DNA of 64,000 bases from Streptomyces sp. NBC_00390 (GTDB lineage: Bacteria; Actinomycetota; Actinomycetes; Streptomycetales; Streptomycetaceae), in assembly GCF_036057275.1 (NCBI RefSeq), contig NZ_CP107945.1, forward strand, positions 8,370,001 to 8,434,000, written 5' to 3'. Below are positions 52,321 to 62,244 of the stretch, piece after piece. Made by a program: the position numbers and the translations under genes. Numbering within the stretch: the stretch's first letter is position 1; every line of letters starts with the position of its first letter. Under the pieces are notes generated by a model. It had not been told where the DNA came from and made no database searches. It was given only the letters and a program-made list of their open reading frames with translations.

Positions 52321-53339
52321 GGGCGGTTTCCTTCCAGGGGCTCTTGCTGACACGAGCCTTCGACTGCAACGGCCAGGCCGGTTGCTACGGACTGGCGGGC
52401 GGCTGCGGCGAGTCGGACGGCCGCCACTCCGTCCGATGCGTCGACCCTTGGGGCGGGCCCGCCCTTGAAGGCGGCTGCGAACTCGCGTATCTGGGTGGTG
52501 AACGGGTCTTCACCGAAGTCGCCGGTGGGTACCCCGTCGGCTTCGGTGCCTTGCTGCCCGACCAGGCGCAGTGACGGGTGGGCGAGGGAGTCGTGGGTGA
52601 GGGTGCCGTTGGAGCCGGCGACATGGAAGGTGTAGCGGAAGGGTGTGGCAGGTGGGCCCCATACGCCCAGAACCTGGGTGATGGCGCCGGATGCGTGGGT
52701 GAGGGTGGCGCTGCCGGTGGCCACGGGGCTCTCGGGCGCCTGGGCGTTGAGGTGTCCGCGCTGGGTGGCGTGGATGCTGACCACCTCTCCGAACAGCCAC
52801 CTGGCGATGTCCATGTCGTGGAGCATCTGGTCGGTGACGATGCCTCCGGAGAGTGTGGGGTCGGCGAACCAGGGGCTCCATGTCGGATAGCGGCCGGTGC
52901 GGGTGAAGCGGGCCATCGCGACACGGCCCAGCGCACCGGAGTTGAGGGCGTGGCGGAGCCGTACGTAGGCGGGGAAGAACCGGACGACGTGTCCGGGGTA
53001 CAGCTGACGGCCTGCCTTTTGTGCGGCATACGCCATCTCCAGGGCGTCAGCTGGGGCGAGCGCCAGGGGTTTCTCGCACAGTACGTCCGCTCCCGCCTCG
53101 AAGGCGGCCAGAGCGATGTCGCGGTGGGTGGTGGTGGGAGTGCAGATGTCGACGACCGTGGCCCACTCCAGTGCCTCGTCCAAAGTGGAAGCCTCGGTGG
53201 CTGCGAACTCTTCGGCGAGCTGGGCGGCTTGGCCGTCGGTCGAGAAGATGCGCACCCGTGCCCCGAGGGCGATCCAGGCGGGCAGGTGGGTGCGTGCGAT
53301 GAAGCCGGCACCGATCACGGCCACGTCGAGTCTGTTCAC
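52317..53339 (-). CDS. Gfo/Idh/MocA-family dehydrogenase
   Basis: A 340-residue paralogue of the next gene with a full Rossmann motif (VAVIGAGFIARTHLPAWIAL, GAGFIA). The EKP catalytic segment is DVLCEKPLALAPADALEMAY, and the beta-domain segment is TDQMLHDMDIARWLFGEVVS. It overlaps the HAD gene above by four bases and the second dehydrogenase below by four bases, so the expression of all is coupled. Two tandem dehydrogenases suggest oxidation and a later reduction of one sugar intermediate, or two substrates. Confidence 0.93.
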   Translation of the reverse strand: MNRLDVAVIGAGFIARTHLPAWIALGARVRIFSTDGQAAQLAEEFAATEASTLDEALEWATVVDICTPTTTHRDIALAAFEAGADVLCEKPLALAPADALEMAYAAQKAGRQLYPGHVVRFFPAYVRLRHALNSGALGRVAMARFTRTGRYPTWSPWFADPTLSGGIVTDQMLHDMDIARWLFGEVVSIHATQRGHLNAQAPESPVATGSATLTHASGAITQVLGVWGPPATPFRYTFHVAGSNGTLTHDSLAHPSLRLVGQQGTEADGVPTGDFGEDPFTTQIREFAAAFKGGPAPRVDASDGVAAVRLAAAARQSVATGLAVAVEGSCQQEPLEGNRP

Positions 53340-54082
53340 GCTTCGGCCTCCGTGTCACTGCTTGCCGGGGCCCCTGTCCTCGTACTGATGGAGCCGCGTA
53401 TGTGCTGCATGCTGCGGGGGGTGAGATCGGCAACGGTCCAGCGCGCTCCGGCGTGGGTGAGGTCGGCCGCGGTGGCGGTCGTTGTGACACCGACGATGTC
53501 CCGTACTCCGGCAGCTACAAGCGAGCGGACCCCCGAGGGCGAGTCCTCGAAGGCGAGGCACTGTTCAGGCCGGACCCGCAGGGCAGCGCAGGCCCTCAGG
53601 TAGCCCTCCGGCGACGGCTTGCCGCAGGTGATGTCCTCGGAGGTGACGACGACGTCGACCAGGCCGCGCACGTCGAGGACGTTTTCGAGGATGCGCCGGG
53701 CCCACTGGGCTCCGGCGCTGGTGACCACGGACAGGAGGTATTTCGTGCGCAGCTGCCGGATGAGCTCTGTGGCGCCGGGCACCACCTGAACGCTGTCGGC
53801 GTGATCCAGTGTGAAGGCTGTCATGGTGGCCAGCGCGGCGACCGAGTCTGTCCCCGTCCAAGGTCCTGGCACGCCCGTGATGACGTCAGCGGGGCGTCGC
53901 CCCATGTAGTGCTGCTCGTACTCGGCTTCGGTGATCTTCACTGCCCATGCGTCGAAGAATGCCTGCCAGGCACGCCGGTGCACGTCCTCGCTGAGCACCA
54001 ACGTCCCGTCCAGATCCATCAGGACTGCCTTGCAGGCCGTGCCGGCGAGCCCTTTTCGCAGGCCGCTGCGCACGCCCGTCAC
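53336..54082 (-). CDS. HAD-family sugar-phosphate phosphatase or mutase
   Basis: A 248-residue HAD hydrolase read from GTG 54082, whose GTGA overlaps the EIIA stop. Motif I is VLMDLDGTLVLSEDVHRRAW (DxDGT), motif II has VVTSAGAQWA, motif III is CGKPSPEGYLRA, and motif IV is FEDSPSG. It has the cap-domain pattern of beta-phosphoglucomutase/phosphatase-like HADs. It likely acts on the phosphosugar produced by the PTS, as phosphatase or mutase. Confidence 0.92.
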   Translation of the reverse strand: MTGVRSGLRKGLAGTACKAVLMDLDGTLVLSEDVHRRAWQAFFDAWAVKITEAEYEQHYMGRRPADVITGVPGPWTGTDSVAALATMTAFTLDHADSVQVVPGATELIRQLRTKYLLSVVTSAGAQWARRILENVLDVRGLVDVVVTSEDITCGKPSPEGYLRACAALRVRPEQCLAFEDSPSGVRSLVAAGVRDIVGVTTTATAADLTHAGARWTVADLTPRSMQHIRGSISTRTGAPASSDTEAEA

Positions 54083-54543
54083 GACGCGGTCCAACTGAAC
54101 AAGAGTGCGCCTGCGCGGATCGGGCCGGTGACGGCGGGCGGCTGCGACGAGCCGGGCCGGCTGTCGAGCACGACGACAGGGCATATCGCGGACAGGCCAT
54201 GTGCTCGGACCACGGCGGGGTCGAAGGTGAGCATGGCATGGCCTACCTCGACCTGCTCTCCTTCGGTCGCATGCGTGCGGAAGCCTTCTCCGTTCAGTCG
54301 AACGGTGTCGATGCCCACGTGCACCAGAACACCTGTGCCGCAGCGGGTTTTGATCACGAACGCATGCGGGTGCACTTTGGCCACTACGCCGGCGACGGGT
54401 GCCGCGACATCGAGGGGCCCGGGCTCCTGGGAAGGTTCGATCGCCAGTCCTGAGCCGAGCATCTGAGCTGCGAAGGCCGGGTCGGGCACCTTGCCGAGTG
54501 CTGCAAGATCACCGGTCAGCGGGGCGTATACGGCGAGGCTCAC
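54079..54543 (-). CDS. PTS glucose-type EIIA
   Basis: A 154-residue soluble EIIA of the glucose family. The phosphorylated histidine lies in VLVHVGIDTV (H75), with the partner histidine in KVHPHAFVIKT (H60). Both are typical of EIIA-Glc (Crr-like) proteins. Its length matches the standalone enzyme. It receives phosphate from HPr and passes it to EIIB. It overlaps EIIB by four bases and is coupled to it. Confidence 0.94.
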   Translation of the reverse strand: MSLAVYAPLTGDLAALGKVPDPAFAAQMLGSGLAIEPSQEPGPLDVAAPVAGVVAKVHPHAFVIKTRCGTGVLVHVGIDTVRLNGEGFRTHATEGEQVEVGHAMLTFDPAVVRAHGLSAICPVVVLDSRPGSSQPPAVTGPIRAGALLFSWTAS

Positions 54544-54770
54544 AGGATCTCCTTGATGTCCTCGGCCAGAGCGTCCGCCTCGGCGCCGACGACGACCTGC
54601 ACGACGCCGGCCGAAACGAGCACCCCGAGAGCTCCTGCCTTTTTGAGGGCATCGACGTCGACGGCGCCCGTGTCGTTCACCTCGGTGCGGAGCCTGGTGA
54701 TGCAGGCCTCGATATCGGCGATGTTGCCGGCCCCGCCGAGCCCCTCGACGATCAGCTGCGCTTTGGACAT
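54540..54770 (-). CDS. PTS EIIB, glucose/GlcNAc type
   Basis: A 76-residue EIIB domain. The active cysteine is in NIADIEACITRLRTEVNDTG (C23, pattern N-I-x-x-x-x-x-C-x-T-R-L-R). It carries the phosphate to the sugar together with EIIC. It is a separate short protein, as in Streptomyces amino-sugar PTSs, and is the first gene of the left arm. Confidence 0.94.
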   Translation of the reverse strand: MSKAQLIVEGLGGAGNIADIEACITRLRTEVNDTGAVDVDALKKAGALGVLVSAGVVQVVVGAEADALAEDIKEIL

Positions 54771-54809
54771 GGGTGCCCCTCCGAATGGATCACGTTGCGA
54801 CTCAGTGCT

Positions 54810-54825
54810 ACTGGTTATTACCAGT
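54810..54825 (-). promoter_or_regulatory. Regulon palindrome, left arm
   Basis: ACTGGT TATT ACCAGT: a 6-bp perfect inverted repeat with a 4-base spacer, immediately downstream of the predicted transcript start of EIIB (promoter at 54835-54864). It has the same half-sites as the three other sites of the island and is very like the dre consensus of DasR (ACTGGTCTAGACCAGT). Confidence 0.82.
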
Positions 54826-54834
54826 CATGACCAC

Positions 54835-54864
54835 AAGATACCTCACTCCCGCGCCGGCGTGCAA
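54835..54864 (-). promoter_or_regulatory. Promoter of the PTS left arm
   Basis: On the minus strand TTGCAC (54859-54864) and TATCTT (54835-54840) are separated by 18 bases, a good HrdB-type promoter. The operator follows within ~10 bases, a position suited to repression. Confidence 0.6.
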
Positions 54865-54929
54865 TGACTGAATGCCATGTGCATGTCAATTCTGCAACCT
54901 CCGCCCTCGGTTTCCCGGGGGCGGCTCCG

Positions 54930-55658
54930 TCACTGGTCGGTCAGGGTCATGTGCAGCTGGTAGCGGTCGGCGCGGAACCACGAGTAGGCGTGCTCGATGG
55001 GCTGGTCCCCGCTGTAGGCGATGCGGTCGAAGATCATGACGGAGGCGCCTGGGCGGATGCCCAGCAGTGCGGCGGTCTCCGAGGAGGCCGGCCCGGCCCC
55101 GACCGTCTGCTCCGCACGGTCGATGGGATGACCGAAGCGCGAGGCGAGAGTGTCGTAGACCGAGATCGTGAAGTCCACGCTGTCCAGCTCCGGTAGGAGG
55201 TCGGCGCTGTACCACGCGTCCTCGACGCAGATGGGGGTCCCGTCGGCCAGCCGCAGGCGGCGCACATGCCATGCCTGCTGCTTCTCGTTCATCTGCAGCG
55301 CGGTGGCGGTGGCGGGTGGCGGGGCGTCCTGGTTGATGGACAGCACCACGGTGCCCGGCTCCAGGCCCAGGCGGCGCATGTCCTCGTGGAACGAGGCCAG
55401 GCGGAGTTCCGAACGGTGCGCCCGCTCGGCCACGAACGTCCCGCGCCCGTGGACGCGGACCGCCAGGCCGTCGGCCACGAGCTGGCCGAGCGCCTCGCGT
55501 ACCGTCACGCGGCTGACTCCGTGGTCGAGGCACAGCTGGCGCTCGCTGGGCAGCGCGTCGCCCGGGGAGAGCTGGTTGGTGCACATGTCGACCAGGATCG
55601 CGCGGAGCTGTGCATGTTTGGGCACCATGCCCTTGGCGGCAATCTGCTGTGCGGTCAC
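54930..55658 (-). CDS. GntR/HutC-family regulator, DasR-like
   Basis: A 242-residue regulator read from GTG 55658. A longer start at 55700 would begin inside the operator. The winged helix has the usual GntR pattern PKHAQLRAILVDMCTNQLSP, GDALPSERQLCLDHGVSRVT, VREALGQLVADGLAVRVHGR, and the UTRA effector domain follows. It probably binds a phosphosugar (for DasR, GlcN-6P) and represses the island through the four palindromes. It is transcribed between the arms and should control itself through the site at 55699-55714. Confidence 0.93.
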   Translation of the reverse strand: MTAQQIAAKGMVPKHAQLRAILVDMCTNQLSPGDALPSERQLCLDHGVSRVTVREALGQLVADGLAVRVHGRGTFVAERAHRSELRLASFHEDMRRLGLEPGTVVLSINQDAPPPATATALQMNEKQQAWHVRRLRLADGTPICVEDAWYSADLLPELDSVDFTISVYDTLASRFGHPIDRAEQTVGAGPASSETAALLGIRPGASVMIFDRIAYSGDQPIEHAYSWFRADRYQLHMTLTDQ

Positions 55659-55698
55659 TGCGGCCCCAATCTCGATCCGGGGGTGTGTCTGCGACCCC

Positions 55699-55714
55699 AC
55701 TGGTTATGACCAGT
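55699..55714 (-). promoter_or_regulatory. Regulon palindrome, regulator gene
   Basis: ACTGGT TATG ACCAGT: perfect 6-bp arms, next to a -10-like CATACT (minus strand, about 55712-55717) upstream of the GntR gene. This suggests autoregulation. Confidence 0.8.
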
Positions 55715-55810
55715 ATGCCTCACGCGTCCTTTCGCCGGGGCGGGATGGTCGCCCGGGGGGTTGGTGGCGGCCTGCAGGTGAGGGTTTTCCCATGTCTGAC
55801 GCCATAGGCA

Positions 55811-55840
55811 TTGACACCTGCGTGACGGCGGGACCATATT
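55811..55840 (+). promoter_or_regulatory. Promoter of the PTS right arm
   Basis: TTGACA (55811-55816) and CATATT (55835-55840) are separated by 18 bases. The operator at 55849-55864 lies at about +1 to +17. This is the clearest promoter-operator pair of the island. Confidence 0.75.
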
Positions 55841-55848
55841 GAGGGCCA

Positions 55849-55864
55849 ACTGGTCATGACCAGA
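55849..55864 (+). promoter_or_regulatory. Regulon palindrome, right arm
   Basis: ACTGGT CATG ACCAGA: half-sites match the other three sites except for the last base. It lies 108 bases before the EIIC start. Confidence 0.8.
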
Positions 55865-55971
55865 TAGTACCGGTCCTGTCCACTGGCTTCTCTTGAAGCC
55901 GTCCCCGGGCTGTGTCCCCGCCCGGCTCGTCTTTGCTCTCCTGCCCCCTCCTGCACACCTTTGAGGTCGTC

Positions 55972-57207
<1,236 letters not shown>

Positions 57208-57246
57208 CCGCCACGTCCCCGAACCACCCGTCGAAAGGAACCGTCC

Positions 57247-57513
57247 ATGGCACAGCGCGTCGTCATCCTCGGCTCACGCAGCGGCCTGCACGCCCGCCCC
57301 GCCGCTACCTTCGTCCAGGCCGCCGCCCACAAAACGGTCCGCGTGACCGTGGCTGTCGACGGCAAGCCCCCGGTGGCCGCCGACAGCATGCTGGGCGTCA
57401 TGACGCTCGGCGCAGCTTACGGCGACCAGGTCACCCTGACCGCAGAGGGTGACGGCGCGGAGGCTGTACTGGAAGAGCTGGCAGCCCTGCTGAGCAAGGA
57501 GCTCGACGCGTGA
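57247..57513 (+). CDS. ptsH: Phosphocarrier protein HPr
   Basis: An 88-residue HPr with the phosphorylated histidine H15 in SGLHARPA and the usual DSMLGVMTLGA segment with the serine (S47) found in HPr. It stops four bases into the EI gene. Streptomyces usually has one housekeeping HPr, so this is a second, island-borne copy. Confidence 0.95.
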   Translation: MAQRVVILGSRSGLHARPAATFVQAAAHKTVRVTVAVDGKPPVAADSMLGVMTLGAAYGDQVTLTAEGDGAEAVLEELAALLSKELDA

Positions 57514-59183
57514 GCGCCTCCACCACGATGACCGGCTACGGCGTCAGCACGGGACTGGCGTCGGCACCTTTGATCCGTATGACGCCGCCGGTCATCACCG
57601 ACCCCTGCGGGACCCCGGGCGACGACCCCGAGCACGAAGTGCAGCGTGTGCGGCAAGCCTTGGCCCAGGTCGCCGAACAGCTGGCCGCGATCGAGGCGAG
57701 CGGAACGACCGGCGCCATCCTGGAGGCCGGCGCCGCCATGGCCGGCGACCCCGCCCTGGTCCAGGCCGCCGCCGACCACATCGGCCAGGGCCTGCCCACC
57801 GCGCACAGCCTCTCCCTCGCCGTCGACGGCTACTGCAGTCAACTGGAGAGCCTCGGCGGCTACATGGCCGAACGAGCCACCGACCTCCGCGACATACGCA
57901 ACCGCGCCGTCGCGCTCCTGCTGGGTGTGCCCATGCCCGGCATCCCACGACCGGGCCACCCCTTCATCCTGGCCGCCGAAGACCTCTCCCCGGCCGACAC
58001 CGCGGGCCTGGCCGACAGCGAAGCGGTGGGGCTGCTCACCGAAAGGGGAGGCCCGACCAGTCACACAGCCATCCTCGCCCGCAGCCTGGGACTACCCGCC
58101 GTCGTGGGCTGCTGCGAAGCCGCCACTCTGTCCGACGGCACTCCCGTCATCCTCGACGGCGAAGCCGGTACCGTCGAAGCACACCCCTCGTCCGAACGCC
58201 GGCAGCAAGCCCTGGAACACGCGCGCTCCCGACAGCAACCTCGTACACACGGCCCCGGACGCACCGCGGACCAGCACGCCATCGCGCTCCTCGCCAACAT
58301 CGGCACGCCCCGCGATGCCTCCCGGGCAGCCAGGGCCGACAACGAAGGCGTGGGCCTGTTCCGTACCGAATTCCTCTTCCTGGACCGCCGCGAGGCGCCC
58401 ACCGTCGACGAGCAGATCCACGCCTACACCCAGGTCTTCACGGCCTTCACGGGCCGCGTCGTGACCGTCCGCACCCTGGACGCCGGCTCCGACAAGCCCC
58501 TGCCCTTCCTGCGGCTTCCTGCCGAGGACAACCCCGCCCTGGGCGTCCGGGGCCTGCGCACCTCGACGATCGAGCCCGGCATCCTCGAAACCCAGCTCAA
58601 GGCACTCGTGGCGGCACAGCAAAGGACCGGCGTGCAGATGAAGGTCATGGCACCCATGGTCTCCACCGCGCAGGAAGCCGCACAGTTCGCCGACCTGGCC
58701 CGCGGCCACGGAGTACAGACCGTCGGCATCATGATCGAAGTACCGTCGGCAGCCCTTCTCGCGCACGAGGTTCTGCGGCACGTCGACTTCGCCAGTATCG
58801 GCACAAACGACCTGGCCCAGTACACCCTCGCCGCAGACCGCACGGCTCACACCCTCGCCCACCTTCTGGACCCCTGGCAGCCGGCCCTTCTCACCCTCAT
58901 CTCCCAGGTGTGCAGCGCCGCAAGGGCACTCGGCCGCCCCGTCGGTGTCTGCGGTGAAGCGGCCGCCGACCCGCTCCTCGCCCCCGTCCTGGCCGGGCTG
59001 GGCGTGAGCAGCCTCTCCATGGCCGCCCCGGCTGTTGCCGCCGTGCGCGATGCGCTCGCCCGGCTCACGTTGCACGAGTGCAAAGAGCTGGCCACGGGCG
59101 CGCTCAGCGCCGGGGAACCCCGCACAGCACGGCGGATGAGTGGCACCTTCCTCGGCGCAGCGAGCGAACGGCAGGAGGCCTGA
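57510..59183 (+). CDS. ptsI: PTS Enzyme I
   Basis: A 557-residue EI. The swivelling-domain active histidine is in ERGGPTSHTAILARSLGLPA (H185). The PEP-binding barrel has GVGLFRTEFLFLDRREAPTV, DNPALGVRGLR, VGIMIEVPSAALLAHEV, GTNDLAQYTLAADR and GVCGEAAADPLLAPVL. Catalytic motifs are complete. It takes phosphate from PEP and gives it to HPr. It is coupled to ptsH by overlap. Its presence makes the island independent of housekeeping EI. Confidence 0.95.
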   Translation: MSASTTMTGYGVSTGLASAPLIRMTPPVITDPCGTPGDDPEHEVQRVRQALAQVAEQLAAIEASGTTGAILEAGAAMAGDPALVQAAADHIGQGLPTAHSLSLAVDGYCSQLESLGGYMAERATDLRDIRNRAVALLLGVPMPGIPRPGHPFILAAEDLSPADTAGLADSEAVGLLTERGGPTSHTAILARSLGLPAVVGCCEAATLSDGTPVILDGEAGTVEAHPSSERRQQALEHARSRQQPRTHGPGRTADQHAIALLANIGTPRDASRAARADNEGVGLFRTEFLFLDRREAPTVDEQIHAYTQVFTAFTGRVVTVRTLDAGSDKPLPFLRLPAEDNPALGVRGLRTSTIEPGILETQLKALVAAQQRTGVQMKVMAPMVSTAQEAAQFADLARGHGVQTVGIMIEVPSAALLAHEVLRHVDFASIGTNDLAQYTLAADRTAHTLAHLLDPWQPALLTLISQVCSAARALGRPVGVCGEAAADPLLAPVLAGLGVSSLSMAAPAVAAVRDALARLTLHECKELATGALSAGEPRTARRMSGTFLGAASERQEA

Positions 59184-59184
59184 C

Positions 59185-59964
59185 GTGGAGGTGGTGATCC
59201 GCCCCGACGCCGAAGACGCAGGCCGCACCGTCGCCGGCATCATCCACCGCGCGATCGTCGCAGGTACCAGGACCCTGGGGCTGGCCACGGGTTCCTCACC
59301 CCTGGGCATCTACCGCGACCTGGTCCGCCGCCACCGCCACGAGGCCCTCAGCTTCGCCGGCGTCGACGCCTTCCTGCTCGACGAGTACATAGGGCTCCGA
59401 CCCGCCCACCCGCAGTCCTTCCTCGAGGTGATCCGCCGCGAACTGGCCGACCACGTCGACCTCGATCCCGCCCGGGTCCACGCCCCCCAGGGAACGGCAT
59501 CGGACCCGCGCCAGGAGGCCCGCCGCTTCGAGCGCGCCCTCACGGCAGCGGGCCCGGTCGGCGTGCAGATCCTCGGGATCGGCGTCAACGGCCATATCGG
59601 ATTCAACGAGCCGGGCTCCTCGCTCGTCTCATGCACCCGGATCAAGACCCTCACCGACGCCACCCGCCGCGACAACGCACGCTTCTTCGGCGGAATCGAC
59701 GAGGTGCCAAGGCATGTCATCACCCAGGGGCTGGCCACGATCGGCGCGGCATCCCACCTCGTACTGATCGCCACCGGCCCGCACAAGTCCCACGCGGTGG
59801 CCGCCGCCGTCGAAGGACCCGTCAGCGCGATGTGCCCCGCTTCCGTCCTTCAATTGCATCCGCATGTCACGGTGGTCGTGGACGAGCTCGCCGCAGCCCG
59901 ACTGGAACAACAGCCCTACTACCGTGAGGTCGCCCGCTGCAAGCCCGCCGGCCAGGGGTACTGA
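59185..59964 (+). CDS. nagB: Glucosamine-6-phosphate deaminase
   Basis: 259 residues from GTG 59185 with AGGAGG upstream. Features are TLGLATGSSPLGIYRDLVRR, FLLDEYIGLRPAHPQSFLEV (catalytic D-E), GIGVNGHIGFNEPGSS and VITQGLATIGAASHLVLIA, and the ending VCPASVLQLH-like. It converts GlcN-6P to fructose-6P plus ammonia, so at least one island product is an amino-sugar 6-phosphate or a close analogue. The deacetylase NagA is not present in the window. Confidence 0.94.
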   Translation: MEVVIRPDAEDAGRTVAGIIHRAIVAGTRTLGLATGSSPLGIYRDLVRRHRHEALSFAGVDAFLLDEYIGLRPAHPQSFLEVIRRELADHVDLDPARVHAPQGTASDPRQEARRFERALTAAGPVGVQILGIGVNGHIGFNEPGSSLVSCTRIKTLTDATRRDNARFFGGIDEVPRHVITQGLATIGAASHLVLIATGPHKSHAVAAAVEGPVSAMCPASVLQLHPHVTVVVDELAAARLEQQPYYREVARCKPAGQGY

Positions 59965-60887
59965 TGAGCCGCCCCGCCGATGTGGTCGCCGTCGATCTCG
60001 GCGGCACCACCATCAAAGCCGCGCGGTTCGACGCGCAAGGGGTGACCGAGGAGACCCTCCGGCTGGCCACCCCGTCCAGCCAAGGGCCTCAAGCGGTGGT
60101 CGCGGCGGTCGTGCGGGCGGCCACTGCTCTCGTGCGTGCCCGTACCGCAGCCGTCGGCCTGTGCGCCCCAGGGCTCATCGACGCCCGCGCCGGCGTCGTC
60201 CGGTACGCCGCGAATCTGGGACTGCGCGACACCTCCCTTGCCGCGGCGGTCGCAGACAAGCTCCGTATCCCCGTCACACTCGAACACGATGTGCGGGCAG
60301 CCTGCCTCGCCGAGCAGCGGCTCGGACTCGGCGCCGACGTACAGGACCTGCTCGTCGTCGTACTCGGCACCGGCATCGCCGCAGGGATCGTCAGCAACGG
60401 ACGACTCGTGGAGGGTGCCCACGGCTTCGCCGGCGAATTCGGCCACATCCCTGTCCACCCCGACGGTGAGCTCTGCGCCTGCGGTCAACACGGTTGCGTA
60501 GAGGCGTACGCAGCAGCCGGCGCCCTGGTCCGCCGCTACCGCCGCACCGGAGGCACCGCCGACAACGCCGCCGACATCACCGCACAAAGGGACACCGATC
60601 CCGAGGCCGCACGGCTCTGGGCCGAGGGAACCGACGCTCTGGGAAGAGCGCTCGTCACCGCGACAGTCCTGCTGGACCCGCAGCGCATCGTCCTGGCCGG
60701 CGGCATGACCGCTGCCGGAGATGCGCTCGCGGAGCCCGTCCGGCACTCCCTGCAGAGCGGACTCGCCTGGCGCACCGCCCCCGCGGTCGACATCTCGCCG
60801 CTGGGCGCGGACGCGGGACTCCTCGGCGCGGCTCTACGGGCCGCCGAGGCTGCAGGCGCACGCTCATTCCTACGGAGCACATGCTGA
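59964..60887 (+). CDS. ROK-family sugar kinase
   Basis: A 307-residue ROK protein whose ATG shares one base with the nagB stop (TGATG). It has the phosphate-loop VAVDLGGTTIKAARFD, the second ATP motif VVVLGTGIAAGIVSNG, and the ROK zinc motif CACGQHGCVEAYAAA. It is a kinase rather than a NagC-type repressor because no N-terminal HTH is present. It may phosphorylate an unphosphorylated sugar released by intracellular hydrolysis. Confidence 0.94.
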   Translation: MSRPADVVAVDLGGTTIKAARFDAQGVTEETLRLATPSSQGPQAVVAAVVRAATALVRARTAAVGLCAPGLIDARAGVVRYAANLGLRDTSLAAAVADKLRIPVTLEHDVRAACLAEQRLGLGADVQDLLVVVLGTGIAAGIVSNGRLVEGAHGFAGEFGHIPVHPDGELCACGQHGCVEAYAAAGALVRRYRRTGGTADNAADITAQRDTDPEAARLWAEGTDALGRALVTATVLLDPQRIVLAGGMTAAGDALAEPVRHSLQSGLAWRTAPAVDISPLGADAGLLGAALRAAEAAGARSFLRSTC

Positions 60888-60986
60888 GCCCGGCCCGCGG
60901 CCGGTCCCGCCCGGTGCGACCGCCGGTTCCGGCAGTGCCGACATCGCAGCTGTACGCCTGCCCCGCATGAAAGGAGCACGTCACCC

Positions 60987-61979
60987 GTGTGGCCCCGAAA
61001 ACGCAGCCACCGACCTCCCCGGAGGCTGCAGCCCGAGCTCGACGACGAGCCCCTCGCCCGCGCCCTGACACATCTGGGAGCCCAGATAGCGGCCCAGGGC
61101 AACAACTTGGCCGAATGCAACGACCGCGGCGCCCTCACCTATCCGATAGAGCAAGCACTGCGCGACCCGGGGAAGGACTGGGACCGGCGGATGCACCGCC
61201 TGCTCGTTTTCAGCAACCTCCCCGAAGCGCACGTCCTGGCCGGCCACTGGCGCACCTGGAATCCCGCCAGTGCCGACGCCATGCTCCTGCAGGCCCTCGC
61301 CGGCATCGCCCAGGCCCGTTCAGGCGGCCCCACCGGCGATCTCAGCACCACGATCGCCCTGTGCAGGGATGCCGCTGAACTGGCACCTGAGGACCCTGCC
61401 CCATGGGTGGCCATGCTGAGCTACTACCGGCTGGTGCGGGCGCCCGGGGCCCAAGTGCAGCCCATATGGAACGCCGTGAAATCGCGCGATCCATGGAACC
61501 GGGAAGCTCACTGGCAGATGCTGCAATACGTCTCCCCGGAGGAGTGCGGGTCCCATGTTCTGACCGTTCAGTTCACGGACTCAGTGGCTGTCTCCGCTCC
61601 CGCGGGCTCTCCCGTAGCAGCCGTAGGCCTCACTGCCGGCCTGAGCCGGTACCGAAGGGCTCTGTCAGCAGGAGGCATCACGGCACTCGCCGCACGCCGA
61701 CACTGGGACCAGCCCCACGAACGCGCCCTCGTCGACGATGCCCTGGCCAGCTGGATACAGCCCGGCTTTCTCAGGCATGCAACAGCCCTTCTCGACCTGA
61801 ACCTTCTCGCCTACGTGCTGGCGAAAGCCGCACGCCTGCAGGAAGCATGGCCGGTCTTCGAGGCAACCGCAGCGGTCGCCGCCTCCTGGCCCTGGGAACT
61901 GGACGGCGCCCCCCTGCAAGAGGTCCAGGAATGGCACTCTCGGGCGTTCAGGGCCAGGAACAGGCGCTCACCACGGTGA
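60987..61979 (+). CDS. TPR-like helical protein
   Basis: A 330-residue protein from GTG 60987 after CATGAAAGGAG. It is helical with TPR-like pairs (LFVFSNLPEAHVLAGHWRTW-type, then ADAMLLQALAGIAQARSGGP and DPAPWVAMLSYYRLVRAPGA). The C-terminus again has repeated helices. It carries no signal or membrane helix. It lies 100 bases after the kinase in the same direction and probably belongs to the right arm, perhaps as a scaffold or regulator. I know no homologue. Confidence 0.7.
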   Translation: MWPRKRSHRPPRRLQPELDDEPLARALTHLGAQIAAQGNNLAECNDRGALTYPIEQALRDPGKDWDRRMHRLLVFSNLPEAHVLAGHWRTWNPASADAMLLQALAGIAQARSGGPTGDLSTTIALCRDAAELAPEDPAPWVAMLSYYRLVRAPGAQVQPIWNAVKSRDPWNREAHWQMLQYVSPEECGSHVLTVQFTDSVAVSAPAGSPVAAVGLTAGLSRYRRALSAGGITALAARRHWDQPHERALVDDALASWIQPGFLRHATALLDLNLLAYVLAKAARLQEAWPVFEATAAVAASWPWELDGAPLQEVQEWHSRAFRARNRRSPR

Positions 61980-62128
61980 CTCGGCATACGCAGCCCGGGA
62001 CACCGCAACGGTCCTTCCCGGGAAGTCCACCCACGGTGCTGCCGCAAGGCGCAACAGGATCGGCAGCGACGTGCCCGCTCCGCCACGAATTACGCACAAG
62101 ATTCGGGCCGATTTCCGCGAAATCGAAA
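61980..62128. other. Spacer leading to the fourth promoter
   Basis: No gene was seen. The downstream part contains the promoter-operator pair. Confidence 0.4.
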
Positions 62129-62157
62129 TTGACAACCCCGCCACCGCGGCCCAAACT
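62129..62157 (+). promoter_or_regulatory. Promoter of the ATP-binding protein gene
   Basis: TTGACA (62129-62134), 17 bases, and CAAACT (62152-62157). The -10 is weak but keeps A at position 2 and T at position 6. The operator sits immediately downstream, as at the other island promoters. Confidence 0.55.
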
Positions 62158-62164
62158 GGTCATA

Positions 62165-62180
62165 TCTGGTAATTACCAGT
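62165..62180 (+). promoter_or_regulatory. Regulon palindrome, ATP-binding protein gene
   Basis: TCTGGT AATT ACCAGT (inner arms CTGGTAA/TTACCAG perfect), with a further half-site ACTGGT at 62155-62160. This matches the three island operators, so the GntR regulator probably also controls the following gene. Confidence 0.75.
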
Positions 62181-62244
62181 TTATGGGCCATCGCTCGGCG
62201 GCCGCGACGACCGCTCGTCGCATCCGCGGAAACCCGAGGTTGTG

